Shown here piece by piece: positions 39,053 to 46,881 of a DNA stretch of 64,000 bases. Made by a program: the position numbers and the translations under genes. Origin of the DNA: Aquibacillus sediminis (lineage in GTDB: Bacteria; Bacillota; Bacilli; Bacillales; Amphibacillaceae); NCBI RefSeq assembly GCF_005870085.1, contig NZ_SZNM01000002.1, positions 186,001-250,000 on the forward strand, read 5' to 3'. Each line of letters begins with the position of its first letter. Position 1 is the stretch's first letter. The notes beneath the pieces are model-generated. The model was given only the letters and a program-made list of their open reading frames with translations, ran no database searches and was not told the DNA's origin.

Positions 39053-39292
39053 ATGGAAGAACAATCTACAAAAATGAAACAAAAAATTAAAGATTATAGT
39101 AGATTTCTAATAACATTACTGATTCTTAGTGTGTATTTCTATTTAGGGATGATTATTAATACATTTCTTGTTCCTTCCGAACAAAGCGGATTACTAATTA
39201 TTTTAATGTTATCAAGCTTAAGTTTTGCAGGCTTGTTTGCTTTTCTAATCTCAAAATGGAACAAACAGTTAAAACAATTAATTGAACAATAA
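39053..39292 (+). CDS. yrhC: YrhC-like small membrane protein
   Basis: A 79-residue protein with two predicted membrane helices (about 17-36 and 44-64) and charged ends. Sequence style and position after mtnN fit the YrhC family of unknown function. ATG 39053 follows GAGAGGGG. In B. subtilis yrhC is cotranscribed with mtnN-mccA-mccB; here only mtnN and yrhC remain together. Confidence 0.7.
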   Translation: MEEQSTKMKQKIKDYSRFLITLLILSVYFYLGMIINTFLVPSEQSGLLIILMLSSLSFAGLFAFLISKWNKQLKQLIEQ

Positions 39293-39324
39293 AACCTCTG
39301 ATTTATTTTAAATCAGAGGTTTTA
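39291..39324 (+). terminator. Terminator after yrhC
   Basis: AAAACCTCTGATTT/AAATCAGAGGTTTT perfect stem with a 4-5 nt loop, overlapping the stop codon region. Confidence 0.85.
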
Positions 39325-39464
39325 TTGTAGTATAGACTATTGCAGACGTATGGGAAAATAAATGTTTTTGTCCATCTAGGTCTTTCCTGTAACTTGAGTT
39401 GCTAAAAAGCAAGATGGACCGTTTTCTGGCCGAGTTGAATGATCATTTATTTACAATCAATGAT

Positions 39465-39638
39465 TTAAACATAATTATAATAGTAATAGCCTCCACCAAG
39501 GATGAGTAACAGTATTAATAATACGATTAGTAGTCCGAAACCGAAGCTATTTCCACCACCATATCCTGGATAGCCATAATGGTAGTATCCAGGGTATTGG
39601 CTATAATACGGATTATACGGATAACCCCAATAGGACAT
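39465..39638 (-). CDS. YjcZ-like small Tyr/Gly-rich membrane peptide
   Basis: A 57-codon gene read directly from the gap, behind AAAGGCGGGTG. The first 29 residues are Tyr/Pro/Gly-rich (MSYWGYPYNPYY...GYPGYGGG). A hydrophobic helix with FGFGLLIVLLILLLILGG follows, and a Tyr-rich tail ends the peptide. The short Gly-Phe segment plus Leu/Ile helix is typical of the YjcZ family of sporulation-associated peptides in Bacillaceae. It lies next to sigK on the same strand. The family match is by pattern, not by search. The plus-strand gap 39325-39464 shows only a weak GTCCATCT/AGATGGAC hairpin. Confidence 0.65.
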   Translation of the reverse strand: MSYWGYPYNPYYSQYPGYYHYGYPGYGGGNSFGFGLLIVLLILLLILGGGYYYYNYV

Positions 39639-39708
39639 TAGCATTCACCCGCCTTTAGGTTGTTTACTATATTGTATGTTGTAGTCTGTTGTGTGTTTGG
39701 GTAAATGT

Positions 39709-40416
39709 CTAGTTGTTTTCTTTCTCTTTTCGATAGTATTCATGAAAGATTTTCATTAATGCCCGTTTTTCAATCCTGGAGACATAGCTACGAGAAATGT
39801 TGAGTTTTTTAGCAATTTCTCTTTGGGTTAAATCATCATCATTATTTAGTCCGTAGCGGCAAATGATCACTTCTTTTTCTCGTTCATCTAATACGCCTAA
39901 ATATTCTCTAATTTTAGCTACTTCCATATTTAATTGAATATACTCGATGACATCCTCATTTTCTGATTGTAGGATATCGATTAGGCTAATTTCATTTCCC
40001 TCTTTGTCTTGCCCAATTGGATCATGTAAGGAAACATCTTTTTTCGTTTTCTTTAATGCGCGCAAATGCATCAATATCTCGTTCTCTATACAACGCGCCG
40101 CATAAGTAGCTAATTTTGTCCCTTTACCACTAGAGAAACTTTCAATCCCCTTTATCAACCCAATGGTGCCAATCGAAATCAGGTCTTCGGTATCTTCCCC
40201 AGTATTTTCAAATTTTTTAACGATATGAGCAACCAATCGCAAATTATGTTCAATTAACTTATCTCGGGCATTTTCATCGCCTTCCTGCATCTTTTCGATG
40301 TAAGCAGCTTCTTCTTTCGGTGATAATGGCTGTGGAAATGCATGATTCTTTACATAGGATACAAAAAACATGGTTTCTTTAATGAGTAATGCAATCGCAC
40401 TTAATATACTAGACAA
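39709..40416 (-). CDS. sigK: Sporulation sigma factor SigK (intact)
   Basis: Mother-cell late sigma factor, 235 aa. The hydrophobic pro-sequence ([22 protein letters not shown]) precedes the mature N-terminus. [20 protein letters not shown] and [17 protein letters not shown] (region 2) and [20 protein letters not shown] (region 4 HTH) are present. The gene is continuous; no skin-type interruption is seen. Two TTG codons are possible: the one at 40416 has AGGAGG at 9 nt, while the one at 40422 is only 2 nt from it. Activity should need SpoIVFB-type pro-peptide cleavage. Confidence 0.95.
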   Translation of the reverse strand: MSSILSAIALLIKETMFFVSYVKNHAFPQPLSPKEEAAYIEKMQEGDENARDKLIEHNLRLVAHIVKKFENTGEDTEDLISIGTIGLIKGIESFSSGKGTKLATYAARCIENEILMHLRALKKTKKDVSLHDPIGQDKEGNEISLIDILQSENEDVIEYIQLNMEVAKIREYLGVLDEREKEVIICRYGLNNDDDLTQREIAKKLNISRSYVSRIEKRALMKIFHEYYRKEKENN

Positions 40417-40617
40417 GCACAAGCACCTCCTACAATGTGGGCTATTGCCTATAGTTCCACTTTATGTTGATATCTGTAGAAATGTGCCTGTACAATCCAA
40501 AAAAATTAATAAGAATTTTTCTGCCGGACTGATGGAAGTTTCCTCCTATCAAAAGATAATAAAGTCAAACATTTACTTATTACGGATTTATTTGATAAGA
40601 TGACAATATCCATGAAA

Positions 40618-40682
40618 TAATCTCCTTTTTGTAAAAGTTACGGATAACGTGGATAAGACTTTTACAATAGGAGATTTTTTTA
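40618..40682 (+). terminator. Orphan terminator-like hairpin
   Basis: AATCTCCT and TTGTAAAAG pair with CTTTTACAA and AGGAGATT around a 21-nt loop (GGATAACGTGGATAAG). A T7 run follows. No plus-strand gene ends nearby, so it could end an antisense transcript from the sigK promoter region or a small RNA. Confidence 0.5.
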
Positions 40683-40726
40683 TGGGATTAATGGAAAATT
40701 ATTCATCTATTTGTGAGGCTAGTGTA

Positions 40727-40866
40727 TAGAAACTTCACTCTGTGGGGGGCTCTTCCACCACTGAGGTGTTCATTGAACGAATCGGGGTGAAAGCGAAAGT
40801 TAACTCGACTTAAACATTTTCGTTTCCTATCATGTTTTGAAGTGGAGTCTTACGGACAGTTGCAAG
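40727..40866 (-). repeat. R3-class structured repeat (inverted copy)
   Basis: Reverse complement reads ACTGTCCGTAAGACTCCACT, then AACATGATAGGAAACGAAAA, AATGTTTAAG, AACACCTCAGTGGTGGAAGA and AGAGTGAAGTTTC. It matches the copies at 26600 and 60440 but with a damaged first hairpin. The neighbouring 40867-40994 shows no gene or structure I can name. Confidence 0.7.
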
Positions 40867-40997
40867 GGGATAAAAACAAAGATCATCTAGTTAAAGGTAA
40901 AGAAAAGCTCGAATATTCAGTGGCGGTATATATTCATTCAGATATAATTATGTAATTGTATAAATTGGACATATTATCAATATAAAATGCGAATAAA

Positions 40998-41031
40998 AAA
41001 CTCTTGCCCATTAAAAAGAATGGCAAGAGTT
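40998..41031 (-). terminator. Terminator of sda
   Basis: On the minus strand AACTCTTGCC/GGCAAGAGTT is followed by TTTTT. It starts 39 bp after the sda stop codon. Confidence 0.85.
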
Positions 41032-41069
41032 CGACAATTTTTAAGGTGTTTCTGTATAATGTACCTCGA

Positions 41070-41210
41070 TTAGCTAGAGTATTGTATTTCTTTTAGGAGT
41101 GATCTTCGTTGTATTTCTTCTTCAATTAATTGGATGAATTCCGGGCTTAAATCTAACTCATTTGCTTTGTGATAGGATTCGATTAAAAGTTCATCTGATA
41201 AATATTCCAT
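41070..41210 (-). CDS. sda: Sporulation checkpoint inhibitor Sda
   Basis: A 46-residue protein read directly from the gap. [33 protein letters not shown] form the two-helix hairpin of Sda, at the same length as the B. subtilis protein. Sda binds histidine kinase KinA and blocks the sporulation phosphorelay when replication is active or damaged. AGGGACG precedes the ATG at 41210. Placement upstream of yqeG is the B. subtilis arrangement. DnaA boxes lie upstream of its promoter. Confidence 0.93.
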   Translation of the reverse strand: MEYLSDELLIESYHKANELDLSPEFIQLIEEEIQRRSLLKEIQYSS

Positions 41211-41286
41211 AGTCGTCCCTCCATTATTGGAAGTCCTTCATTGCGCCTTTGAAAAGGGAATGAAGTAATCTTGAAAAGCTATTAAT

Positions 41287-41315
41287 AATGTACCATGAAT
41301 ACATGGGAGGGACAA
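41287..41315 (-). promoter_or_regulatory. Promoter of sda
   Basis: On the minus strand TTGTCC (41315-41310) and TACATT (41292-41287) are spaced by 17 bp, about 75 bp upstream of the sda start codon. Confidence 0.55.
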
Positions 41316-41323
41316 CCTGATAG

Positions 41324-41332
41324 TTATCTACA
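41324..41332 (+). promoter_or_regulatory. DnaA box, one mismatch, upstream of sda
   Basis: TTATCTACA differs from the DnaA-box consensus TTATCCACA at one base. It lies 8 bp upstream of the sda -35 box. Confidence 0.6.
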
Positions 41333-41413
41333 GTGGCTTGTATATAACTTGTGAGCAAAAAGTGGAAAAGAAGAAGAAAAGTTGATGTAACAAGCGGTAT
41401 TTTGTGAGTAAAG

Positions 41414-41422
41414 TTATCCACA
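41414..41422 (+). promoter_or_regulatory. Perfect DnaA box upstream of sda
   Basis: TTATCCACA, exact consensus, about 100 bp upstream of the sda -35 box. In B. subtilis DnaA boxes at sda couple its transcription to replication initiation; the same is inferred here. Confidence 0.75.
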
Positions 41423-41509
41423 AAAAGAAAAGTGTTGCAATTTGTCGAACGATTTCTTGTAATTTTTTGAACTTGACTGCATAAAAATAGTAATTTTTAG
41501 TAGTTTTTT

Positions 41510-41538
41510 TTGAAACTAACAGCTAAATTGTTTATGAT
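41510..41538 (+). promoter_or_regulatory. Promoter of the yqeG operon
   Basis: TTGAAA (41510-41515) and TATGAT (41533-41538), 17-bp spacer, about 50 bp upstream of yqeG. Confidence 0.65.
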
Positions 41539-41588
41539 GAGTAAGGAGAAATTGGAAACGGCTAAACAGTATTGAGGTGAGGTAGTCA

Positions 41589-42104
41589 TTGTTGAAAAGA
41601 TTTTTACCTAATGAACATGTGAAAACTGTCTTTCACATTGAACCAGAAGAGTTAAAGCAAAGAGGCATAAAAGGAATCATTACTGATCTTGATAATACGT
41701 TAGTTGCTTGGGATGTTAAAGATGCAACACCAGATATTATAAAATGGTTCAAACAAATGGAAGATCACAACATTAAAGTAACCATAATATCAAATAATAA
41801 GGAAGAACGTGTTCGGATTTTCTCTGAGCCTTTAGCAACTCCGTTTGTTTTTAGTGCACGAAAACCACTTACAAAGTCTTTTAAAAAAGCTGCTAGAGAA
41901 ATGAATTTGAAAAAAGAAGAGGTTGTAGTGATAGGTGATCAAATCTTAACGGACGTGCTAGGGGGGAACCGTGCAGGGTTTCATACAATTTTAGTAGTTC
42001 CAATCGTACAAACAGATGGTGCGTTAACGCGGATAAATAGGCGGATTGAACGAAGAATATTAAGTTGGATGAGAAAACGAGGAATGCTGACTTGGGAGGA
42101 ATAG
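41589..42104 (+). CDS. yqeG: YqeG family HAD IIIA-type phosphatase
   Basis: A 171-residue HAD-fold hydrolase. Motif I is TDLDNTLVAWD (about 33-43), motif II is TIISNN, the lysine is in ARKPLTKSFKKA, and motif IV is GDQILTDVLGGNRAG. All catalytic residues are present. The substrate is unknown, though plant relatives dephosphorylate phosphatidylglycerol phosphate. The start is TTG (41589 or the adjacent TTG at 41592) behind GAGGTGAGG. It heads an eight-gene operon. Confidence 0.9.
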   Translation: MLKRFLPNEHVKTVFHIEPEELKQRGIKGIITDLDNTLVAWDVKDATPDIIKWFKQMEDHNIKVTIISNNKEERVRIFSEPLATPFVFSARKPLTKSFKKAAREMNLKKEEVVVIGDQILTDVLGGNRAGFHTILVVPIVQTDGALTRINRRIERRILSWMRKRGMLTWEE

Positions 42105-42106
42105 AA

Positions 42107-43207
42107 ATGGAAGAGATAGTATGTCAAGGTTGCGGTGTTCCGATTCAATCAGAGGAACCAAACCAAGCTGGATTTGTACCTAAATCCGCATTGGACAAAG
42201 AAGATATTATTTGTAAAAGGTGTTTTAGGTTAAAACACTATAACGAAGTTCAAGATGTTGCATATACAGACGATGACTTTTTGGAAATGATTAGTCAAAT
42301 AAGAAATACAGAAGGACTTATTGTTAATTTAGTCGATATCTTTGATTTTAATGGAAGTTTTATTAACAGCTTGCAGCGGTTAACGGGATCGAATCCGATT
42401 ATCCTTGTTGGCAATAAAGTAGATTTACTACCTAAATCAACGAATAAGAATAAATTAAAACAATGGTTAAGAAAATCAGCGAAGGATTTAGGTTTAAAGG
42501 TAACGGATGTTTTTCTCATATCTGCAGCCAAGGATCGGGGAATGGAAGAATTACAACAAGCAATCGAGTCCTACCGAAATGGAAAAGATGTGTATGTGGT
42601 AGGTAGCACGAATGTAGGGAAATCCACTTTTATTAATCGTTTAATAAATAAAACAACGGGAGTTCAAGATGCGATTACTACTTCCTATTTTCCTGGTACT
42701 ACGTTAGGGTTTATTGATATTCCTTTAGATGAAAGGACTTCTTTGTTTGATACACCTGGTGTGGTGAACCGAAATCAAATAGCGCATTATATCTCGGAGA
42801 AGGACATAAAAGTGATTACACCTAATAAAGAAATTAAACCAAGGACGTTTCAACTGAATGATGGCCAAACATTATTCTTTGGAGGATTGGCGAGACTTGA
42901 TTTTGAGAAAGGACCTAAACAACCGTTTGTTTGTTATTTTGCGAATGGCTTGTCGATCCACCGGACGAAATTGGAAAATGCAGATGATTTATATGAAAAT
43001 CATCGTGGGGAAATGTTATCACCACCAAGCGAGGATAGCTTGGAGTCGATACCACCACTTACAGCACAATCTTTACGGATTACGGAAGCAAAGACCGATA
43101 TTGTGTTCCCTGGATTAGGTTGGGTGACATTACCGAGTGGGGAAGCGACGGTTACCGTACACAGTATTAAAGGGGTTCCAGTTACGATTCGTAGATCGTT
43201 AATTTAA
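42107..43207 (+). CDS. yqeH: Ribosome biogenesis GTPase YqeH
   Basis: Circularly permuted GTPase (366 aa) needed for 30S assembly. An N-terminal zinc finger (CQGCGVP...ICKRCFRLKHY, about 5-45) comes first. G motifs then appear in permuted order: NKVDLL (G4, about 103), SAAKDRG (G5), GSTNVGKST (G1, about 165) and DTPG (G3, about 210). The C-terminal domain resembles an RNA-binding TRAP-like fold. The start at 42107 follows GGGAGG and is 2 bp after yqeG. It is out of frame with, and just after, the yqeG stop. Confidence 0.95.
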   Translation: MEEIVCQGCGVPIQSEEPNQAGFVPKSALDKEDIICKRCFRLKHYNEVQDVAYTDDDFLEMISQIRNTEGLIVNLVDIFDFNGSFINSLQRLTGSNPIILVGNKVDLLPKSTNKNKLKQWLRKSAKDLGLKVTDVFLISAAKDRGMEELQQAIESYRNGKDVYVVGSTNVGKSTFINRLINKTTGVQDAITTSYFPGTTLGFIDIPLDERTSLFDTPGVVNRNQIAHYISEKDIKVITPNKEIKPRTFQLNDGQTLFFGGLARLDFEKGPKQPFVCYFANGLSIHRTKLENADDLYENHRGEMLSPPSEDSLESIPPLTAQSLRITEAKTDIVFPGLGWVTLPSGEATVTVHSIKGVPVTIRRSLI

Positions 43208-43220
43208 AGGGGGAGAGCAG

Positions 43221-44051
43221 ATGGACTTAAAACTAGGGTTAATCGGTTATCCGATAAAGCATTCTTTGTCACCATGGATTCATCAGCAATTTATGGATAC
43301 CTTAGGAGTAGAAGGTCGGTATGACTTATATGAAAGTCCACCAGAGCAACTAGGGGAAACAATCAATCAATTACGAGATCAACAACTAGATGGTTTTAAT
43401 ATTACGGTACCATATAAACAGAAAATCATCCCGTACTTAGATGAACTGGATTCAGATGCGAAGGAAATTGGTGCAGTGAATACAGTTGTTCAAACCAATG
43501 GTAAGTGGAAAGGATACAATACTGATGGAGCAGGGTATGTACGCTCTGTGAAACAATCCTATCCCAACCTTTTCGCCCCTAATCACCGTGTATTAATTCT
43601 TGGAGCAGGTGGTGCAGCTAGAGGGATTTATAGAGCTTTAGTGCATGAAGCTTTTACAACGGTAGATATTGCAAACCGAACGTTAGAACGTGCGGATGAT
43701 TTATTAGATTTAAAAACAGAGGATGTGACAACGAATATTCTATCGTTTAAAGATGCGGAACAAGCATTAAGTAAGTATGATTTCATCGTTCAGACAACAT
43801 CTGTTGGGATGAAACCAAACGTAGAAGATCAAATTATTTCGTTGGAACAGTTAAAACCAAATACAATCGTTAGTGATATTGTTTATCAACCACTACTAAC
43901 TTCTTTTTTGAAAGATGCTAAACAACGTGGCGGGTTGATTCATCAAGGACATACAATGTTGTTATATCAGGCGCAATTGGCATTTAGACATTGGTCAGGT
44001 GCGAGTGTGCCGGCACAGGATATTTTAATTGAATTAGAAAAAAGATTGTGA
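43221..44051 (+). CDS. aroE: Shikimate dehydrogenase
   Basis: NADP-dependent enzyme (276 aa) reducing 3-dehydroshikimate to shikimate in aromatic amino acid synthesis. GYPIKHSLSPWIHQ (about 9-22), NITVPYKQKI with the catalytic Lys (about 61-70), NTDGAGYV and the Rossmann motif LGAGGAARGIYRAL (about 127-140) are present. It sits between yqeH and yhbY (aroD in the B. subtilis naming) behind GGGGGAGAG, 13 bp from yqeH. Confidence 0.96.
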   Translation: MDLKLGLIGYPIKHSLSPWIHQQFMDTLGVEGRYDLYESPPEQLGETINQLRDQQLDGFNITVPYKQKIIPYLDELDSDAKEIGAVNTVVQTNGKWKGYNTDGAGYVRSVKQSYPNLFAPNHRVLILGAGGAARGIYRALVHEAFTTVDIANRTLERADDLLDLKTEDVTTNILSFKDAEQALSKYDFIVQTTSVGMKPNVEDQIISLEQLKPNTIVSDIVYQPLLTSFLKDAKQRGGLIHQGHTMLLYQAQLAFRHWSGASVPAQDILIELEKRL

Positions 44052-44062
44052 GGGAAAGCATC

Positions 44063-44353
44063 ATGCTAACAGGTAAACAAAAAAGATTTTTACGGTCAAA
44101 AGCACATCACTTAAACCCAATTTTTCAAGTTGGGAAGACAGGTGTTAATGAAAATATGATTATTCAAATAAATGAGGCATTAGAAAAAAGAGAACTAATC
44201 AAGGTAAGTATTTTGCAAAACTGCATGGAGGAAAAGGATGAAGTTGCAGCTAGTCTAGCAGAAGGAACGAATGCTGAAGTTGTACAAATAATCGGTAATA
44301 TTATCGTTCTATACAAAGAATCAGAAGATAACAAACAAATTGTCTTACCATAG
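44063..44353 (+). CDS. yhbY: CRM-domain RNA-binding protein YhbY/YqeI
   Basis: A 96-residue single CRM domain: MLTGKQKRFLRSKAHHLNP, then FQVGKTGVNENMI (GxxG-type RNA loop) and an A-E-V-V-Q-I-I-G-N tail. The family associates with the pre-50S ribosome. A GTG at 44048 overlapping aroE is in frame, but GAGGG precedes ATG 44063 and the length then equals that of B. subtilis YqeI. Confidence 0.93.
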   Translation: MLTGKQKRFLRSKAHHLNPIFQVGKTGVNENMIIQINEALEKRELIKVSILQNCMEEKDEVAASLAEGTNAEVVQIIGNIIVLYKESEDNKQIVLP

Positions 44354-44378
44354 TTAATCAGTCGTAAAGGGGTAGTGT

Positions 44379-44948
44379 ATGAAGAAAGTTGGTTTATTAG
44401 GGGGGACGTTTGATCCTCCGCATTATGGACATTTATTGATAGGTGAAGAAGTGTACAATAAGCTTGATCTTGATGAGGTATGGTTTATTCCATCATTTGA
44501 ACCTCCACATAAAGATAAGGCAACGACAAGTGCTAGCAACAGGATAGCAATGGTAGAAGCGGCTATTCATGATAACCCACACTTCAAATTGAATACAATT
44601 GAAGTGGAGCGTTCCGAAAAATCCTATACGATTCATACAATCGAAGTATTACAGGAACAATATCCTAATATAACGTTTTATTTTATTATTGGTGCGGATA
44701 TGGTCGAATATTTACCTAATTGGTATGATATTGATCGCTTAATGGAAAAAATTAAATTTGTTGGAGTGAAGAGAGCGGATTACCAATTAAACACGGACTA
44801 TCCCGTTATCGAGGTAGATATTCCTGGTTTAGAGATTTCTTCGACTTTAATTAGGGACCGAATAGCTCAAGGGGAATCAATCAACTATCTTACACCGCCT
44901 CAAGTGATTGACCTCATTAAGGAGGCTCAGTTATATGGAAAGAAATGA
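44379..44948 (+). CDS. nadD: Nicotinate-nucleotide adenylyltransferase
   Basis: A 189-residue nucleotidyltransferase making NaAD from NaMN and ATP in NAD synthesis. The signature GGTFDPPHYGHLLIGE (about 8-23) contains the HxGH nucleotide-binding site; ISSTLIRDRIAQG (about 156-168) holds the second ATP-binding motif. It overlaps yqeK by 14 bp, so the two are translationally coupled. Confidence 0.97.
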   Translation: MKKVGLLGGTFDPPHYGHLLIGEEVYNKLDLDEVWFIPSFEPPHKDKATTSASNRIAMVEAAIHDNPHFKLNTIEVERSEKSYTIHTIEVLQEQYPNITFYFIIGADMVEYLPNWYDIDRLMEKIKFVGVKRADYQLNTDYPVIEVDIPGLEISSTLIRDRIAQGESINYLTPPQVIDLIKEAQLYGKK

Positions 44949-45498
44949 AGCGCTAGCATTAGTGGAACCACATTTAAAAGCCGTTCGGTTTGAGCATACG
45001 AAACGAGTAGTGGATACTGCAATCAATTTAGCGGAACAATATGGGGTAGATAAACAAAAAGCAGAACTTGCAGCTGTTTTTCATGACTATGCCAAGTACC
45101 GTGATAAGCAAGAAATGCAACGGTGGATTGAACAAGAAGCCTTACCAAAAGATTTATTAGATTTTCATCATGAATTATGGCATGGTCCTGTCGGGGCGCT
45201 GCTTGTGAAGCGAGAAATTGGGATAACCGACCAATCGGTATTAGATGCGATTCGTTGGCACACAACAGGTAGAGCGAATATGACACCATTAGAGAAGGTT
45301 GTTTTTTTGGCAGACTATATAGAACCAGGTCGAGATTTCCCTGGAGTAGGAGAAGTTCGAGACCAAGCGAAACAAGATTTGGATAGAGCTTGCTGGATGG
45401 CTTTGAAAAATACAATAACTTTTTTAATGAGTAAAGATGCGACAATCTATCCTGATACATTTCATGCTTATAATGATTTGTTACGTGTTGTAGAATAA
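44935..45498 (+). CDS. yqeK: Bis(5'-nucleosyl)-tetraphosphatase YqeK (HD domain)
   Basis: An HD-domain hydrolase (187 aa) that splits Ap4A symmetrically to ADP. Metal ligands are in HTKRVVDTA (about 20-28), AAVFHDYAKY (about 47-56), HGPVGA and the AIRWHTTGR motif. AAGGAGG lies before ATG 44935; the frame extends upstream to 44908 inside nadD. Pairing of nadD with yqeK is conserved in Firmicutes, and some genomes fuse them. Confidence 0.93.
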   Translation: MERNEALALVEPHLKAVRFEHTKRVVDTAINLAEQYGVDKQKAELAAVFHDYAKYRDKQEMQRWIEQEALPKDLLDFHHELWHGPVGALLVKREIGITDQSVLDAIRWHTTGRANMTPLEKVVFLADYIEPGRDFPGVGEVRDQAKQDLDRACWMALKNTITFLMSKDATIYPDTFHAYNDLLRVVE

Positions 45499-45614
45499 AT
45501 GCAAAAGGATTTATCCCACCTTAACAAGCAGAGATAATGAAATAGCCTCTTCAATAAATAGTAAAGAATCGAAGAAGGTGAATGGTGAATATACTACTTG
45601 TAAAGGTCTAATTC

Positions 45615-45670
45615 GGTAAACTAACCACTATTGGATAAAGAACTCCCACTAATGGAAGTTTCACTTTATG
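45615..45670 (+). repeat. R3-class repeat remnant upstream of rsfS
   Basis: AAAGAACTCCCACTAATGGA and GAAGTTTCACTTTATG recall the conserved parts of R3 copies, much shortened. It lies directly before the rsfS ribosome site. Remnant status is inference. Confidence 0.4.
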
Positions 45671-45691
45671 TTATTGGAGGGAAATATTGAG

Positions 45692-46039
45692 ATGGATAGC
45701 AAACAGTTGGCACTAGACATTGCAAAGGTATGTGACGATAAACGTGGAGAAGATATTGTACTGTTAGATATGAATGATGTTTCGATAATTGCAGATTATT
45801 TTTTAATTTGTCAAGGTTCTAATGAACGGCAAGTTGAAGCAATTGCAAGAGCGATTAAAGATGAAGCAGATGAACAAGGGATTGATGTGAAACGCATGGA
45901 AGGATTCGAACATGCAAGATGGATCTTAGTCGACTTGGGTGACATTGTTTGTCACATATTCCATAAAGATGAAAGAAATTACTATAACCTTGAGCGATTA
46001 TGGGGAGATGCACCAGTCGTCGAAATTAATGAATTGTAA
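45692..46039 (+). CDS. rsfS: Ribosomal silencing factor RsfS
   Basis: A 115-residue factor that binds ribosomal protein L14 and prevents subunit joining under starvation. The family core GEDIVLLDMNDVSIIADYFL, then RQVEAIARAI, RMEGFEHARWILVDLGDIV and YYNLERLWGDAP are intact. The frame opens at 45668, but GGAGGG and the MDSKQL start favour 45692. A gap of about 190 bp holding an R3 remnant separates it from yqeK. Confidence 0.95.
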   Translation: MDSKQLALDIAKVCDDKRGEDIVLLDMNDVSIIADYFLICQGSNERQVEAIARAIKDEADEQGIDVKRMEGFEHARWILVDLGDIVCHIFHKDERNYYNLERLWGDAPVVEINEL

Positions 46040-46051
46040 GAGGGATGAAAC

Positions 46052-46807
46052 ATGTCTTATGCAAAAATGGCGCAAGTATATGATAGTTTAATGGAAGACG
46101 CTCCATATGATGAATGGACAGAATTTGCCATTCACATGTTTACTAAATATGGTAATGGTGATGTCCGAAACGTAATCGACTTAGGATGTGGTACCGGTCA
46201 AATAACGACTAGGTTAGCACAAGAAGGATACGATATGAGTGGTGTTGATCTTTCTGCAGATATGCTAACATACGCCCAGCATCATGCCTTAGAACAACAA
46301 GTATCTATTAAATGGTTTCAGCAAGATTTACGTCAGTTGCAGGGTTTTCATGGATTTGATGCAGTGATTAGTTTCTGTGATGTCATCAATTATATAACCA
46401 ATGAAGAAGATGTAAAACAAGTATTCAAGCATGTCAATAGCATGTTGGAGATGAACGGTTTATTTTTATTCGATGTCCATTCTATGGCCCATGTAGAAAA
46501 TGATTTGAAAGATCAAACATTTGCGGAAGTTTATGATGATTTGTCCTATATTTGGTTATGCCAACCAGGGGAACATGAAGGGGAAGTCCATCATGATTTG
46601 ACCTTTTTTGTTTTGGATGAGTCGCAATATGATCGGTTTGATGAAAATCACCAGCAACGTACATATCCTGTTCATGTATATAATCAGTGGTTAATAGACA
46701 ATGGATTTGAAGCAAAAGGTGTTTTTGCTGATTTTTCTGTCGATCAAGTGCAGTCTGATGGTGAACGTTTATTCTTTGTCTATGAAAAAATTCGAGAAAG
46801 CGAATAA
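46052..46807 (+). CDS. yqeM: Class I SAM-dependent methyltransferase YqeM
   Basis: A 251-residue Rossmann methyltransferase. Motif I is VIDLGCGTGQITTRLA (about 41-56), the motif II acidic end is in SGVDLSADML, and motif IV is FDAVISFCDVINYI. The substrate is unknown. It follows rsfS by 12 bp, as in B. subtilis, and ends the operon at a strong terminator. Confidence 0.88.
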   Translation: MSYAKMAQVYDSLMEDAPYDEWTEFAIHMFTKYGNGDVRNVIDLGCGTGQITTRLAQEGYDMSGVDLSADMLTYAQHHALEQQVSIKWFQQDLRQLQGFHGFDAVISFCDVINYITNEEDVKQVFKHVNSMLEMNGLFLFDVHSMAHVENDLKDQTFAEVYDDLSYIWLCQPGEHEGEVHHDLTFFVLDESQYDRFDENHQQRTYPVHVYNQWLIDNGFEAKGVFADFSVDQVQSDGERLFFVYEKIRESE

Positions 46808-46823
46808 GCTTCTCGAATTTTTT
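46784..46823 (+). terminator. Terminator of the yqeG-yqeM operon
   Basis: AAAAAATTCGAGAA/TTCTCGAATTTTTT stem overlapping the last yqeM codons and ending in T6. Confidence 0.88.
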
Positions 46824-46881
46824 ACATAGATAAGCAGGAATTTGTTGGTTAGCGTCGAATTTTATATTTAAGTAATAACAA

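Noticed and set aside
39384-39421. GTCCATCT/AGATGGAC hairpin as terminator of the YjcZ-like gene
   Set aside because: The stem is only 8 bp with a 22-nt loop and lacks a T run on the minus strand.
41224-41421. 65-codon minus-strand frame upstream of sda
   Set aside because: It starts inside the DnaA box and covers the sda promoter; no ribosome site and no recognisable domain.
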